From: Pholiota molesta
Taxonomy: Eukaryota > Basidiomycota > Agaricomycetes > Agaricales > Strophariaceae
Direction of reading: 5' to 3'
DNA: 64,000 bases
NCBI GenBank assembly: GCA_014925825.1
Contig: JACGCK010000006.1
Coordinates: forward strand, 1 to 64,000
Both the position numbers and the translations under genes were made by a program. Numbering within the stretch: the stretch's first letter is position 1; each line of letters opens with the position of its first letter. A model generated the notes under the pieces. That model saw nothing but the letters and a program-made list of their open reading frames with translations. It was not told where the DNA came from and made no database searches. Below, one piece after another: positions 41,730-54,229 of the stretch.

Positions 41730-42411
41730 TCATTCTGCGATTGTGGTCTGCTGAGTTCTATGACGTAGGTCGGTGCTATTGTTTGGTAGGTTATGTCGAC
41801 TTAGGGTGGGAGATGAAGGCTGCGAGCCTGCTGGAGAGAATACACCGACACCAGAGAGCTTGAGGCTGTTATCTTCCCCAACATAAAAGAGTGAGGGCTG
41901 CGACGGCCGCCGTGCCTCGCCGGCAGGGGCAGCATCATCTACCAATGAGCCGCGCGATCGGCGACGAATGGAAGAGTCTAGGAAAGAATCGTGGTCCGAG
42001 TCGCTGAAAGTGGATTCCGACGAAGGAGTGCCAACGCCATGAACACGAATGGTAGGAGTGGCATGGCTGGCGTGAATCGTCGCTTTATCGCTCGTAGAGG
42101 CTTTGACATCATCGATAACGCCTAATGTCCGCGCAACCACATAAGAGGCGATATCCTGATGCCTATGTTTTCAGCTAGAGACATGAACGTGAAGAGGAGA
42201 TTGTTCGCACCAGCAGTCCCAGGATAACGATAGGCAAACTGACCAAGATGGCAAGAATACGACACGAATAGGCGATTTTCGCAACCCATGAATTGGGCTC
42301 ATAGAACCACAAATATTCCAGGTAGTATGTCCATAGCGTATGCGGTATTGATAATGGGTCAATCCGTGATATTTTGGCGGTGACTTCCGAGGTGTACGAC
42401 GTGATGTTCAT
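41730..42411 (-). CDS. Small membrane protein of unknown function
   Basis: Two exons, 42411-42211 and 42155-41730, 208 residues. The N-terminal third carries one hydrophobic segment with strong membrane character (YSCRILAILVSLPIVILGLL) that continues into DIASYVVARTLG after the intron. The rest is a Ser/Pro/Asp-rich cytosolic-type tail (TPSSESTFSDSDHDSFLDSS, RPSQPSLFYVGE). I do not recognise a family. The frame is open upstream to 42558, but the ATG at 42411 starts the conserved-looking part. It is convergent with ESA1; the stops are 113 bases apart. Confidence 0.65.
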
Positions 42412-43155
42412 CTTTAAATGGTGTGCAGATAAAGGGTAAGGTATTGGGAGGTAGCAAGCGCAAGAAATGGTAGAAAATGAGTTATTTGATGATTGGGATG
42501 GAGCCGCTACTGCATTGAAAGGGTTGGTTGGCGCTTGAGGCCGTTCAGAAGTGCACAAGAGTGCAACACCAAGCAGCGTTCAATGATGAATTGATCACCT
42601 GACGCGTTCGCGGAAAACACAACTTTCGAACTTGAAATTACTAACTTACCTCAGGCAAACCTCAGGAGCCTTAGAAGCTTTCAGGGTTTCTACTTTTACT
42701 GAGTGGGTGAATGTTGAAGCAATTGAAATCAGCGGTAAATACTTGACAAGTTTTTTTTTGCCCAGTTAGTACCTATCATCTTCAGTGAACCTTAGTTGAG
42801 GTGCATCTTAAGCAAATCTTAAGCGCTGTTTAACCACAATATATATAGTGCAATCTACTATGGGTACAAAGTCTAAAGATCCCAGGCCAACTCCTAGATT
42901 TCCATGTGGTTAGCAATGTGAACATGCGTCGAGCACGCGAGAGAGAGATAGAGGTCAAGGTATCAGGTCGTGTCTATGAAATACATGCGCGTGAAGGCGA
43001 TAAACGAACAGAGCAACAAGGGTTACACAGATCCAGCAGACAAAAAGAAACACGAGATAGGACGAGATGGTGATAGATGGTGTAGGCAACGTGACAGCGG
43101 TATACGAGAAGAAAAGGGGAGATTAAGCACCAACCTGGTATAAAGGAAGAAGGAA
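42412..43155. other. Intergenic region
   Basis: About 740 bases with no supported gene: promoter of the small membrane protein on the left and the 3' UTR of the CSL gene on the right. Confidence 0.5.
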
Positions 43156-46100
43156 TCATGGGTACATCGTGTTCGATGGGAATACCACACCGTCGGAGCG
43201 AATGAGAATAATCGGCCTTCGCTTCACGATTTGGGACTCCGGCGGGAGGCAGCCCAATACTTCGGTGCAGCGAACCTCGACGTAGGGAGAAGGCTCAGAT
43301 CCAAAGAAGACGCTGACAGGATCTGTCTTGGAGAAGTTCTCGCCGTAGACAGTGAGCATCTTTGAAGTGTGGGGGTTAGGCTTAGAAAGCACTGCACGCG
43401 ATGATGCGCAGTTCGCCTTCGGAGCCTCGGCGGCGCGATCAGGTGGCAGGTATTTTACAACACCAGGGAAGGGTGTCACAGGTTTCGAGGGTATGGGGAA
43501 CGACCCGGTCTGTGGTGCGTGCTGGTTGTCGAAGAGAACGGGAGGAACATAGAAGTTGTAGCGGATTTGGTCTATAGCGGGATTAATCAGTATATAGAAT
43601 TCATTCAAAGTTTGATAAATAAAACTAACCAGTGCCAACAATAGTCCAGACACTCGTTTCGCCGATATCGACTTGCCAAAGAGCACCGGACGATGCGCCA
43701 GCATCGCTCGCTCCTCCACGACGAGAAGAGACGGAGCCAGCCGAACTCGGTCTCCGCCTGCCCTTGCCGACTGGCTTCGCGATGCCACCAGCACTGGAAG
43801 TCGAGCGCTTCTTCTTCATGACGCGGCCGCCATCGTTCGAGGGCAAGAACTCCGACGCTGAAGGCGACGCAGGGGCGCTGTCGATCTTCCCAGGGTGCGA
43901 AAGTACTCATTCGCACTCGATGGACCAGCAGTCGGCGATATCGGCGACGCAGGAAGGACGGGAGAGTTGGCGCCATTGCCTTGGGTGGTGTTCCATTGCC
44001 GGCCATCGATGGGCCGATAAGTGTTCACCTTCTCGCCCATGCACGACAGGAAAGCGCCTGTAATCCCAGGTGTTCCCGGCTCCGGAAGGCCCTTGTTGGG
44101 ATCGTAGACCTCAAATGCAATCTTGTGAAGTTGAGAGACCGGGTCTCCGCACACTTCACCAGGGGAGCAATAGTGGTCTGCGATGCCTTTCGCACCCTCT
44201 TGGAGACCTCCGCCGACGACAGTAGTTTGATGATCCACCTTGCGAATGATCAGAACAGGGCTGACAACGCCTGATGTCAGGCACTGCAAAACCACCGTTT
44301 GATTGTAGTAGATGGGGATCTGGGATCCGTTGTTAGTAAAAGGAATGGCGTTAGGTGGAGGCGACGGGTAATCTGGTTGCGGAGGGGGTGGGGGAGGCGC
44401 GTCAAGACCAGCTCCTGCCGGCTTGTTCACATCCACGATGTACATCACGAAGGGATCTAATCGGTTGTCAGTCAGATAAATAATACTGAAATGTTGCAAT
44501 TGTTGTCTTACCCCAACTGGCAGTGCGAGCGATGAAGAAGGCGTAGTTGACCGTGACCTTTGATCAAGCCCCATCAACGGAGCCCCATCGGAGCCCTTGA
44601 AGGAAGAACCAGAACCAGAGACACAGAGATATTTTGTGGACACTGTCTGAGAGCGCAGACGGTGGAAAAGCGAAATAGTCGAACCATGATTGATGCAAAC
44701 TAGAAATCAGAAAAATGTCAATCCCTTCATAGCCCCACATATCATCAAAGTGACTGACGTTCTAAATTTTTGGCACTTTGCCTCTTCTTGCTCGGTTTGC
44801 TGATGACTTTAATGGGACGGCTGGGGAAGACACCAATGACCCGCTCAGGCTCGTCGTCTGATGCTGGCGCGGTGATTTTGACAAGTGCTTCCACTTTCTT
44901 CTTCTTTTCGTCGACGTCGGAGATAAAGAGCTGTTTACCAACACACCGCCCAATGTATGTTGTCCCTGTGGGAGGATCGCTGACATCAAAAGACTTGCCA
45001 GAGGATCCCGTCCATTCAATGGTGCCTTCTTGTGGTGCGGGCTCGCCGGAGATAGAGACCACAACGCGGGGAGGGCAGAGTTTTGGGTCCTCACCGCGAC
45101 GGATGACATCTGTCCACCATGAATTACCAATCATAATAGCTGTCGGGGGCGGGCAGAGGAAACTAAACATAGGAGAACGTAAGAAACTGATTACATGTGG
45201 AGCAGAAAAATAACACCGACCGCTTTTCAGTGCCGTATGATTTTTGAGCAACCTTACTGGACATGACAATGACAGTTCGTTCGCCAAATGCCAACCTGTT
45301 GGGAGTTCGAACATATTGATCAAGGTATGGGCTGAAGTGCTAATTTCAGCAATAATACTAAAAATAAAAAATAAAAAAAGAGGAAAAAAGCACACTAACC
45401 GGATAAAGGTTTGCAGATCGTTTGAAGCGCCCATAATTGGATGGCCTTGCAATTTCATACGCGCCAGAGTCTCGTCCACAGTGTGCATCCTCATCTCTGG
45501 ATGAGAATTGCTGAGGTAGTGCATGTCGTCATATGGTGAAACGTGATTTTCGCGGAAAGTGGCATGAGGAGCCACACCTCGCATGAGGTCGGAACCACCA
45601 TGTCCATTGGGGAGACCATGTGCGGAGACACCTGACGGAGGTCCGGTGGGGTGGCTATATCGTTCTGGCGGGAAGCGCCCAAGACGGTCCTGGAAGTGCT
45701 GCATTGCGCCGGGGCTGAAGGGCAAACCACTGTTGATGCCGCCGATCGCATAATCGTCGGGGTATTCTGAGTGATAGCCACCGCCGACGCCAGGAAGGCG
45801 TCGGGACTCGTGGATGTCGTTGTAGCCCTGGGGCGGATAGTCTTTCCCGGCAACAGAGGGAGGGAAGCCAGGGGGATGGTGCAAACTGGTGACAGAGTCG
45901 GAGGGGGTGAGCGGCGACACTTTGCCGCTGCTGAGGTTGGTGATGATGTCGTAGGGGTTGCCACCGTTGGAGCCGTTGAAAGAGGGGACGGAGTCGCCGA
46001 AGGACGCGTGCGAATAGAGGCCATCCGAGTTTATGGCAAAGCCGTGGTTGAGGGAGGAGGAGGAGGACGCGTTGGTGCGGTAGCGCTGGGAGGTGAAGGC

Positions 46101-46294
46101 GGTGGGGGAGGTGGACTCGTTGAAGAGGCTGTAGTTGGAGTGGTCGGCGGTGTCCATGGCGTCGGGGTGGTCGAAGGGGTGGTGGTGGAGATGGGAGTGG
46201 GGGGCGGGGGAGGCGTCTGCGCTGTGGAGGAAGGGCTGGTCGATGTCCTGGGAGGGATAGAGGGCTGGGCGGCGGGGGAGAAGTCGAGGGACAT
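43156..46294 (-). CDS. CSL (CBF1/Su(H)/Lag-1) family transcription factor
   Basis: Exons 46294-45400, 45331-45221, 45162-44759, 44699-44512, 44456-43630 and 43571-43156, 947 residues. A long Ser/Pro/His-rich N-terminus (about 300 residues) precedes the Rel-homology-like region: RTPNRLAFGERTVIVMSSKV and AQKSYGTEKRFLCPPPTAIM, then NSWWTD. The beta-trefoil domain follows (LCINHGSTISLFHRLRSQTV, STKYLCVSG, TASWDPFVMYIVDV, PIYYNQTVVLQCLTSGVVSP, ISQLHKIAFEVYD-like). A C-terminal IPT/TIG domain has KMLTVYGENFSKTDPVSVFF. Fungal CSL proteins (Cbf11/Cbf12 in fission yeast) bind GTGGGAA-type sites and regulate cell adhesion and lipid genes without Notch. Three one-base gaps are required: 46262-46264, about 44532-44538 and 43889-43891. 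Confidence 0.88.
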
Positions 46295-46582
46295 CTTCTT
46301 GGGCCTGTGGTCCCAGTGGGGGCGAGAGACAAGGACGGGGGAATGGGTGGGATTGTCGTTCATTCCACGTCTGATCGCCGTGCGGGAGATGCCGGGGAGG
46401 GGGGACGTAAAAGCCAGAAAAGCGCAGAGCTGGGTCTTTTATCGGGTATGTGGCCGCGGAGATCACGATTTGCCTCCGCAGACGCTCGCCCCCACATTCT
46501 CGCGCCTCAGCGCTTCTCAGCCTATCGGTACATACGCCCCCTGTCCCCCCGCAGCCGCTCCGGAACGCGCCTCCTCCCCCCG

Positions 46583-46587
46583 ATTGG
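46583..46587 (-). promoter_or_regulatory. CCAAT box upstream of the CSL gene
   Basis: CCAAT on the minus strand (GGCCAATCGG) lies about 290 bases upstream of the CSL start, in a GC-rich promoter. Fungal CCAAT boxes bind the HAP complex. Functionality is unproven. Confidence 0.3.
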
Positions 46588-46829
46588 CCGGCCTCAGCCC
46601 CCACGTGGAACGTCCCTTGCCGTGTCGGCGCAAATCTGATCTCTTCGATCTCTCACCGATCTCATAATCTCGGCACTCCCCGCTATTTATGTTTTGGACG
46701 CTTTCAAGCTTCGCGTCTGCAGCGCCCGGCACCCTTCGGGCCATCGTGCAAGTCCAGTTCTGGATCTTGCATATTCATTTCGTTCCTGTCGTAAATTGAC
46801 ACCGTTATTCTTCGCAACATTTGCTCAGA

Positions 46830-46940
46830 ATGGCCGCCGTTGCATCCAAGAATAAGGTGTTCTTTTTCGATTGATACTAACGTCCACTGACTGGATATCG
46901 GCAGCTATTGCTACATTCAATCGAGAGCAACCTTCGCTGA
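46830..46940 (+). other. Possible orphan first exon or micro-gene with a perfect branch site
   Basis: ATG at 46830 opens MAAVASKNK, then a GTGTTC donor at 46857. An intron follows with a perfect TACTAAC branch site (about 46876-46882) and a CAG acceptor at 46904, then LLLHSIESNLR and a stop at 46940. A second strong acceptor (TTTTCAATCTCAG, near 46958) would instead give a slightly longer end. The start resembles the N-terminus of Stm1/SERBP1-like ribosome-associated proteins (ASKN), but no further exon of such a protein was found downstream. It could be a decayed gene or a real micro-peptide. Confidence 0.3.
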
Positions 46941-46959
46941 ACTGTATTTTCAATCTCAG

Positions 46960-49374
46960 TCCTCACAAGTCAATGCATTCTGCCTTGAATATGGTCCCAG
47001 TGGCTCTAGAGAGCTTGTTTTGAGCGAAGCCTGAACATACGAATAGATGACTTCTAACCCCCCTACGAGCGTACATACCCGAAATCACCAACACCTTTGG
47101 CAGACACTTCGAAACATATATCATCCATGATACAGGCTTCAACAGTCACGGACCCATCCGAGAAGATATGACGGCATTGAAGCCGTGCGCACAACTCAAT
47201 ATAGAGCGCTGCACATGGACGGCGTGCATCACGCGCCAGCCAGATTGAGCTTGTAGAGCATCTACGTAGGCCTGGAGATTCAAATATTTTTAGTCCCAAC
47301 ACACCCGCGAGGGTTGTTGAAGAAACGGAACACCATCGAGTCTACTGCACTCACTGTCAGATATCCCTCTGAAGCGCTTTGTAAAGTACCGCCGGCTGTC
47401 TACCGCGATCGTAGCCACATAGATTCGTTATTCTGCTACCACCATCGGTCGAGGACCAAGAGATAAGACAACCTCGAGGGTGTTAGTAAGCCAAACGTAC
47501 CTGATCCTCTTCTCAAAATACATCAAGGCGTCAATTGATAGAGCACATAAAGCCAATACAATATTTGGGAGGATGCGCCCAAAAGTTTGTCACGAATAGA
47601 GTATATTTTAGTATTTACTGCGCAAAGATGCATATTCGTCAGCTAGAGGGGCTACGGCAGGCAGAAATAGAAATGACCTACAAGCGAACACATCTATGGA
47701 AGCTTATCATAAGGAGATGCATGTCTAAAAGCGCCGGTATGACAAGTGATGATGAAAAGGATGACTAGCCATATTCGAGCTCGAACAACATAATTTGCAG
47801 AGGTGAGAGAATGTGCAAACTGTCGGAGGGAGGTGTCGTGAAGACCTATCATTGACAATTGAACATGGGAAATTTGGGGTGGCCACTCGTTTCAGCCGGG
47901 GTTCGCGAAAAGGTAAAGGAATAGACAACTTCATATATGAACTGTTCCTTGATGGAGATGACATTAGAAATGGTATGCTTGAGATAAGACAAGATTGTGT
48001 TTAACTGCCGATAAAGACTGACTGTGCATCTGCCTTTACAAACTAGAACCGATCGATTGGCAGTTGGATAACAGCATTATTCGCTCCTCCGCCGGGCCGT
48101 TATGTACTCTTGAGGGGGAACGTAGGCATCTCGCCTGATGCATTGCTTCCTATACAAAGATATGAGAAATGCAACTCTAGTTGCTTGCCCCAATGATGTT
48201 GTTCAGACTTACGAGCTCTCCGATCCCAAGTCTACAGCGCTCATTAATAAGTCTTCGATCGTATGGTCACTGTTCAGTGTAAATATAGTAAGGTGTCAGT
48301 CAAGTTGGAGTGCAATGCTTGGCGCGGAACTTGTGCTTGATGCTTGTTGTCTGCAACTGTCGGGTCTATCTCTAGGCGACATAAACACATTTTGATTTCC
48401 TGATACCCATCCTCTCATATTAAAAATGTTTTGGACTGCTCGCAGAAGGTGCGTGCCGCAGCCCGTGCCGACAGTACCGAACACCGAACTGCTATCGGGT
48501 GAGCCTCGGGCACTCTTCGTTAATGTCACGATTAAGCGGAAATGATGTATCTCGGGGACTGGTGTGGCTTCAGACCTCAGGACGAAGGAAGATATGAAAG
48601 TCGTCAGAACCAGCATAAGTACTAGGATAAAACTGTAGTCGGCCGAAATCGAAGCTCATGCTAGACCGCTCCAATATACGTCTAAGCATTTGAATAGTAG
48701 ACTGATAATAGACTGTCTTGATAGACTTTGCGCTTCTTGTGGCTCAAAGCAAGAATGCACACAAGTTGAGTGCAGGGAGAGTTTGGTCATAAAGCGCAAC
48801 ATGGGCAACGCAGTGAGCACTGAAGTTCAAGCAGAGCAGCAGTGCGGAATGTCATGTGCCGAAGCCTCGGAGAATTGACGTCGTGCAGAACATGAAGCTT
48901 TGAAGGCTAGTGATGCTGAGCGCCGATAGACAAGAGTTGATCATTGTAGCATGTGAACACGGCGCTCGAAGAATGGCAGTAAGCAGCCCATGGTGATGGT
49001 AGAAGAGGGTGTGACTGCATGAGGCGTCGAGAAGCGCGATACAAGGTGAGGAAGGAGGCGATGGAGGATGGCTGAAGGAAAGGCCTTGGACAAATTTTGC
49101 GGCAAGAGGTGCGTGACGGCGCCGGTGACGGTGACTACTAACCGCTGTGTCTAAATGTGGCTATTCCCCGCTCATCGCTCTCGACCACACCCCCACCCCC
49201 TCTTCCTTCTCCTCCAGCGATCTCTGCATCTCTTCCTCGACAATCCCTTTCTCTTTCCCCAGGTTGTCGACTGTACATATCTATTATCGTCGTTGCTCGG
49301 ACCAGAAACGGGCCCAGGTGGTTCTCTGTCTCTGAGGGCACAACGACGGCGCTCCGCCACGACTTTCGGGCACG
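46960..49374. other. Gene-poor region of 2.4 kb
   Basis: No gene could be supported. Minus-strand frames at 47063-47302 and 47725-47964, and the others, are short and have no recognisable domain or splicing. The segment 49140-49330 is pyrimidine-rich and leads into the next gene. Confidence 0.5.
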
Positions 49375-51121
49375 ATGTCGGGCTCAACCTATCGCTTGCA
49401 AGCACCACGGCCCCGGCAGGTGCCAACCTCCCTCAACTTCGACAACTCGTTCAAATCCACATCTGTAATAAGTAGTCATCAAGACTCGCAGACCCTTCTC
49501 TATGACCTTCCGTCGACAACCTCCATGTCTCCTCCCACAAGTCCGCGATCAGCTGGACGGTTGATGTCTCCTACCTCTCCTTCATTTCCTGGTCGCTCTA
49601 GAGGAACAAGAAATGGCCGACCAACACCTCCGCCAAACGGCAGAAACAGATCTGCGACACCTTCTGGGGTAGCACCTAGTGATCTTGAACAATTTGCAGA
49701 GTACTGTCGAGCATGGTGAGCATCAGAATCTGGCTCTATTATTCCGTTGTCTTTTTTTAAACCCGGCCAGGTATTATGGCCAAGATGATAATTCAGGTCG
49801 TCTCATGACGCAGACACTCGCTACCCTGCCACCCTCACAACGTGCCCCCTTCTCCCGAATACAGGCTTCAATACGTTCAGGATACCATCGTTCTGTGAAC
49901 ATGCGTAGACACGCTGAATTCCAAGCGCATCTCAGCGCAACCACACCTGGAGGATCTTTGATGCCACACGCCAGAGCCAATCCACATGACAAGGCAGCAC
50001 AAAAAGGTGCGTGAGCTGCTTTGGCCCTTGTTAGCAAGCTGTGACCCTTTCTGCTCTCTAGAGCGTTATGAACGAATGGAACGATTCATACGCAACTGGT
50101 GCAATGCGAGTATGCCTGGTACCAAACCATTTTTTGAGGCGTATGTGGAGCGTTTGCATCTTATCAGAGACGAATTGATTTAGCTCTTATTCTTGACAGC
50201 CTGTGGGCCGTAATGCGATTGCAGGTCATTCCAGAAAATCTTGGTGGTGCAGGCGGTAATCGGATCGAATGGGAAATTGATGACGCTGTGTTTAAAGAAG
50301 CTGCGTACGTACTCAACTGCGTCGAATCCTGTATAATGTTTGAACTCACGGTCCACCGCTTGCGTTTCATTTAGTGGGAAGGATTTTATGCTCGAAGCTA
50401 TTGATTTGCTCAAAGGGGTGAGTATTTCTCATGCTAGCTAGAGACCACTCTAAATGCAACTCCGCTCGATCAGGTACTTGCTTTTGAAGAAACGCCTTCA
50501 ACGAAGGTCCCGGGCTCTGCGTATGGCCACAGGAAAGACCACAGTCTGCCAACTTTACATACGCGCGCACAAACACAGCCCTCCCCTTCTCATCAGAAAC
50601 CCTTCGACAGCGCTTCAAATGTACAACCGAAGCGCGCCCGAGCACCAAGTGACCCATTCTTAGACGCTCCCCAATCTCACTCACTTGTCTCCTCATCCCC
50701 TTCCCATAACGCCGACTCCTTGCTCGCCTCTTCTCGAACAGACGGAGAAGAAACTCAGAATTCCAATACCCATTATCCGGAGTCCCCAGGACCTCATAAC
50801 CTCAATTTCGAAGATACCATGCACGACGATGCTGACGAACAGTATCTCCGAATTTGGACCTCACCTGATCTATCTAATCCAGAGATCATGGGCCTTCTCG
50901 ATCTGTTTCCCGCATTTGTTTCCCGACGTCCTTTGCCCCGTTTCCCTGTACCTCATTCTCGGCACGTGGATATTGAAGAAGGCGAAGATGAAGGTTTCGA
51001 GGGAAGACAGGTCCAATTCGGGACTGGATCAATATGGGTCAGCACGAAACAACGTAACGATTCATGGGAAGGTGGATGGTGGACCAGATTTATCTCCTGG
51101 TGGAGAAGGATTTTTTGCTAG
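49375..51121 (+). CDS. Conserved-looking unknown protein with amphipathic C-terminus
   Basis: Six exons: 49375-49715, 49771-50006, 50062-50140, 50200-50304, 50375-50417 and 50474-51121. They give 483 residues with every junction in frame. The N-terminus is Ser/Pro-rich (TSPRSAGRLMSPTSPSFPGR). A folded helical core runs from about residue 100 to 275: LEQFAEYCRAWYYGQDDNSG, RLMTQTLATLPPSQRAPFSR, RIEWEIDDAVFKEAAGKDFM. Then comes a disordered acidic region. The last 20 residues (DSWEGGWWTRFISWWRRIFC) are Trp/Arg-rich and end in Cys, which suggests an amphipathic or lipid-modified membrane-binding tail. I do not recognise the family; the clean splicing over six exons supports a real gene. Confidence 0.75.
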
Positions 51122-54100
51122 CCCATTCCGAACTTCTTGTGTTATCCAACATTTCTATGATCTACACCTCCGTATCTACGGTTGCATACCCTCCATCCTT
51201 CTTCATCTGGCATAGTCACTTGCATTATCACTTGCACCTTTTGCTGCCAACATATCGCGGACATGAAGCTCATTAGATATACTTATCTTTATCCCTGAAG
51301 AATCAATAACATCAACCATTGAATAGAGGCAAATTACTTGTTCAAGGCAGAGGTGCTGGATGCTGAAGCCTGATTGTCCTGTAGCTCTTCATTTCATGTG
51401 ACTAGTGATTTTATTGTATTTTGCCAGATTTATCATATCAAATTCTCCTTGTATGAAATGACCAATTTCTACCAAGTACAACTTTCTTCGGCATCGGGTA
51501 CGTCTCAGCTTCATTCTATGTAGCAGCGATCTTAAGTTCAAGCATTTGTTTCATTTCCCAGTACATAAATAATATGATTGCACCCATGTAGGATTGGAGG
51601 ATATGTTGAGAATGTTTTCCAACCGGGTCTCTGCCCTTCGATTGAAACCTGATCGAAACTCAAGTACTCATGGGCGGTTAATGGACGGACCGTTGATAGG
51701 CGATAAGACAGTCGCTCTCCCGAAGTCGGGGAGTTGGTGCCGTTTAGAAATAATGCTTATATATCTTGTCAGTCTATGCAAGCTTGATCCAACGTTTTGT
51801 TATCAAAAGTCGGGTTATTTGAAACCGTTTACTAACCACGAGGGATACATTTATTATGGGAGAAGTGGTCTAGTTCGTGTCATAGTTAACTGTAAAGTGG
51901 GTGAGAGATGCAAATTCCAATATTAGAACAGCATAGATTTGAGTGCTCTCCAACAGCACATTATTCCCACTAACAATGCTCTGTCATTCTAATTTGTATC
52001 TCGAACTATATGAAGGCTTTCTGAATACGCCGTGCTTCCGAAGAGACACGTTTTCATTTCCTTTACAGAATCACGATACAATCCGTTAAACACATCTGAA
52101 TTGACGTCCATTACTGCAAATGAAATGGAACTATATTACTAGTTATAGAGAAAGCCTAGCAATGCGATCTGGTGTGTAGGACCCTAGATGTGCTATTATT
52201 GTATTCCTCCCTAAAAATACTGTCCCTCTTTAACTGCTAACAATTCCGCTTCCTAAACGCAATAGTAACATGATAACATGACCAGCTAAAACCAGGAAAG
52301 AAGTTGGGAAGATACATTTTTGAACCAAATAAATTCGTGGAATATCCTCGCTTCCAGCGCAGGTTCCCCACCACGTTAGACAGCTTTAGACAGGTGCGAT
52401 TGTGAGATATCGACACTTGATCGACACTAAACCATTCCCCCAACCTGAGAAGTGGGAATAAATATCACTTCATAGCTGCTTCATCTTGTCTTTTCCCTTC
52501 GTCTCTTTTGATTCCGGAATCTTCGAAATTGTTGACAACATAGATATGCTTCTAGCTGGTCTTGTTTTCACGGACGCAGAGGAGACATAAATTTTATTAT
52601 TTATACCCCCTCCTACATAGCGCCCAATTATTTGATTTACATTACCGAGGAGCTGCTGGAATTTCTTGAATCTGGACTGGAAGTCTATAATTGCTTTGTG
52701 GGGTTGAAGAAGATCTAATTATTTAAGTGAAGAGGAACGGGGATTGAAGAAGGTTTGTGGCAAGACCTGTCAATGCCAATTAATACTTCCGGCAGATTTC
52801 TCGGTGATTTATGGTCATTGCAAGTGACTATTCTATTCAAATGAAGCGCCTGTGAATCACTTCGTCATCTACATCAGGTTCTGTGTAACAGAAGATGACT
52901 GAAGTCAAATGTACATTAAACGACAGAACCACGTTTTCAAGAGCCGCCGTGTGCGAGTGGGTTACAGTGTCCCATAGCATATACAATGTACGGAGCACAC
53001 AGAAGCCATGATCAGGTGTTGGGAATAGAAGGGGGTGGAGGGACTACGAAGCACTTAAAGTTACGTCAAATACTGAATGCAATGCGATATCGGAGGGCAG
53101 TGAGAAGCTGGCATCTCTCGAGATCTCATGTACGTCGAAAATGTGTTTAAGCTTCTATATAAAGGCACTCACAAGAAAGGACTCGTAAAGCTACGTCGCT
53201 ATCTGCTATCGTGCCCTCACTTCGACGAAATTTATGGAATTTGGTTGCTTTGATCAAGGATCGAAATTACTTCGTTCCTTATTGCTAAAACTCAGTAGTC
53301 AATTCAACTAATTGAAGGTTAAGACCTTGGTAGATGAAACAGGGTCCTGGCTAACATATGGCTCTGGTAACGTGCAGCAAAATGTCAGTGTATTGATTGC
53401 TAATTAATGGTGGCGTTCAATTGTGTATACTACTCGGATAAGAGAGCCGACTTGGTGTTTAAGCCACTGCGCCATAGCAATAGAATTTCATACTTCAAAC
53501 GAATACAAAATTCTATGAGGTACTATTTCTCTCTTGAAATATTCGTCAAATATTTGTGGATTGCAAATGAACTGTGCGAGTCTAGTATTTTTTTTCAATC
53601 TGCGACTGCTCCCAGCCAAGTACTTCTCAACGCGCTGTTAGGCACTGCAAAGGCACTGGACGCTGCGGCCTAGGAATCATGATGTCCCGATATGAGCGCC
53701 AGATGTATTGGTTGAAGCACTGCATTTGCGCTCTACCGATGATGCGTATAGCACTCAGGGCAGCGCTCAAAATGAATATGGGAGGTTCCAGCATAGCAGC
53801 ACTCGACCAGATTCGTCCTGAAGCTTGCCTGAAGCCAAGCAGCCTGGCTTGGCCTTGGCCGGAGATTTGTTCATTTGTGACGCACATATGACCAAATGAG
53901 CACATACAAAAGTCAATACATACAAGAATTTCCTAATCTCTAGTTTTTTGCAAGAGGATGATCCAAATGAGATGTTCTGTACGTCTCCCAGTCAGATATA
54001 CATTGGCCTAGTTTTTATAATACTAAAAGTTGAAAAAAAAGAGAGGCGACAGCATTTGCGGTCATTTACATAAAAGGCACCGCTCGTTGGCCGCTCGGCA

Positions 54101-54229
54101 AAATGCGTCGTTGATGCGTCGTGGTTTCAAGAATAGCACTCTAAATCCCTTTGCGCTCACCTTTTCATAGACATCGTCGCCATACCTTGGCCATACCTAA
54201 CACATACCCATCCATACCAGTGCTGCATC
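51122..54229. other. Gene-poor, AT-rich region of 3.1 kb
   Basis: No gene could be supported. Frames of 60-110 codons (for example 51594-51926) lack splice partners and known motifs. The last 150 bases form the promoter of the proteasome chaperone gene. Confidence 0.5.

Noticed and set aside
45771..46667. A 298-codon plus-strand frame opposite the CSL N-terminus
   Set aside because: Gly/Val/Glu-rich composition mirrors the His/Pro/Ser-rich sense strand; no motif and no splice structure.
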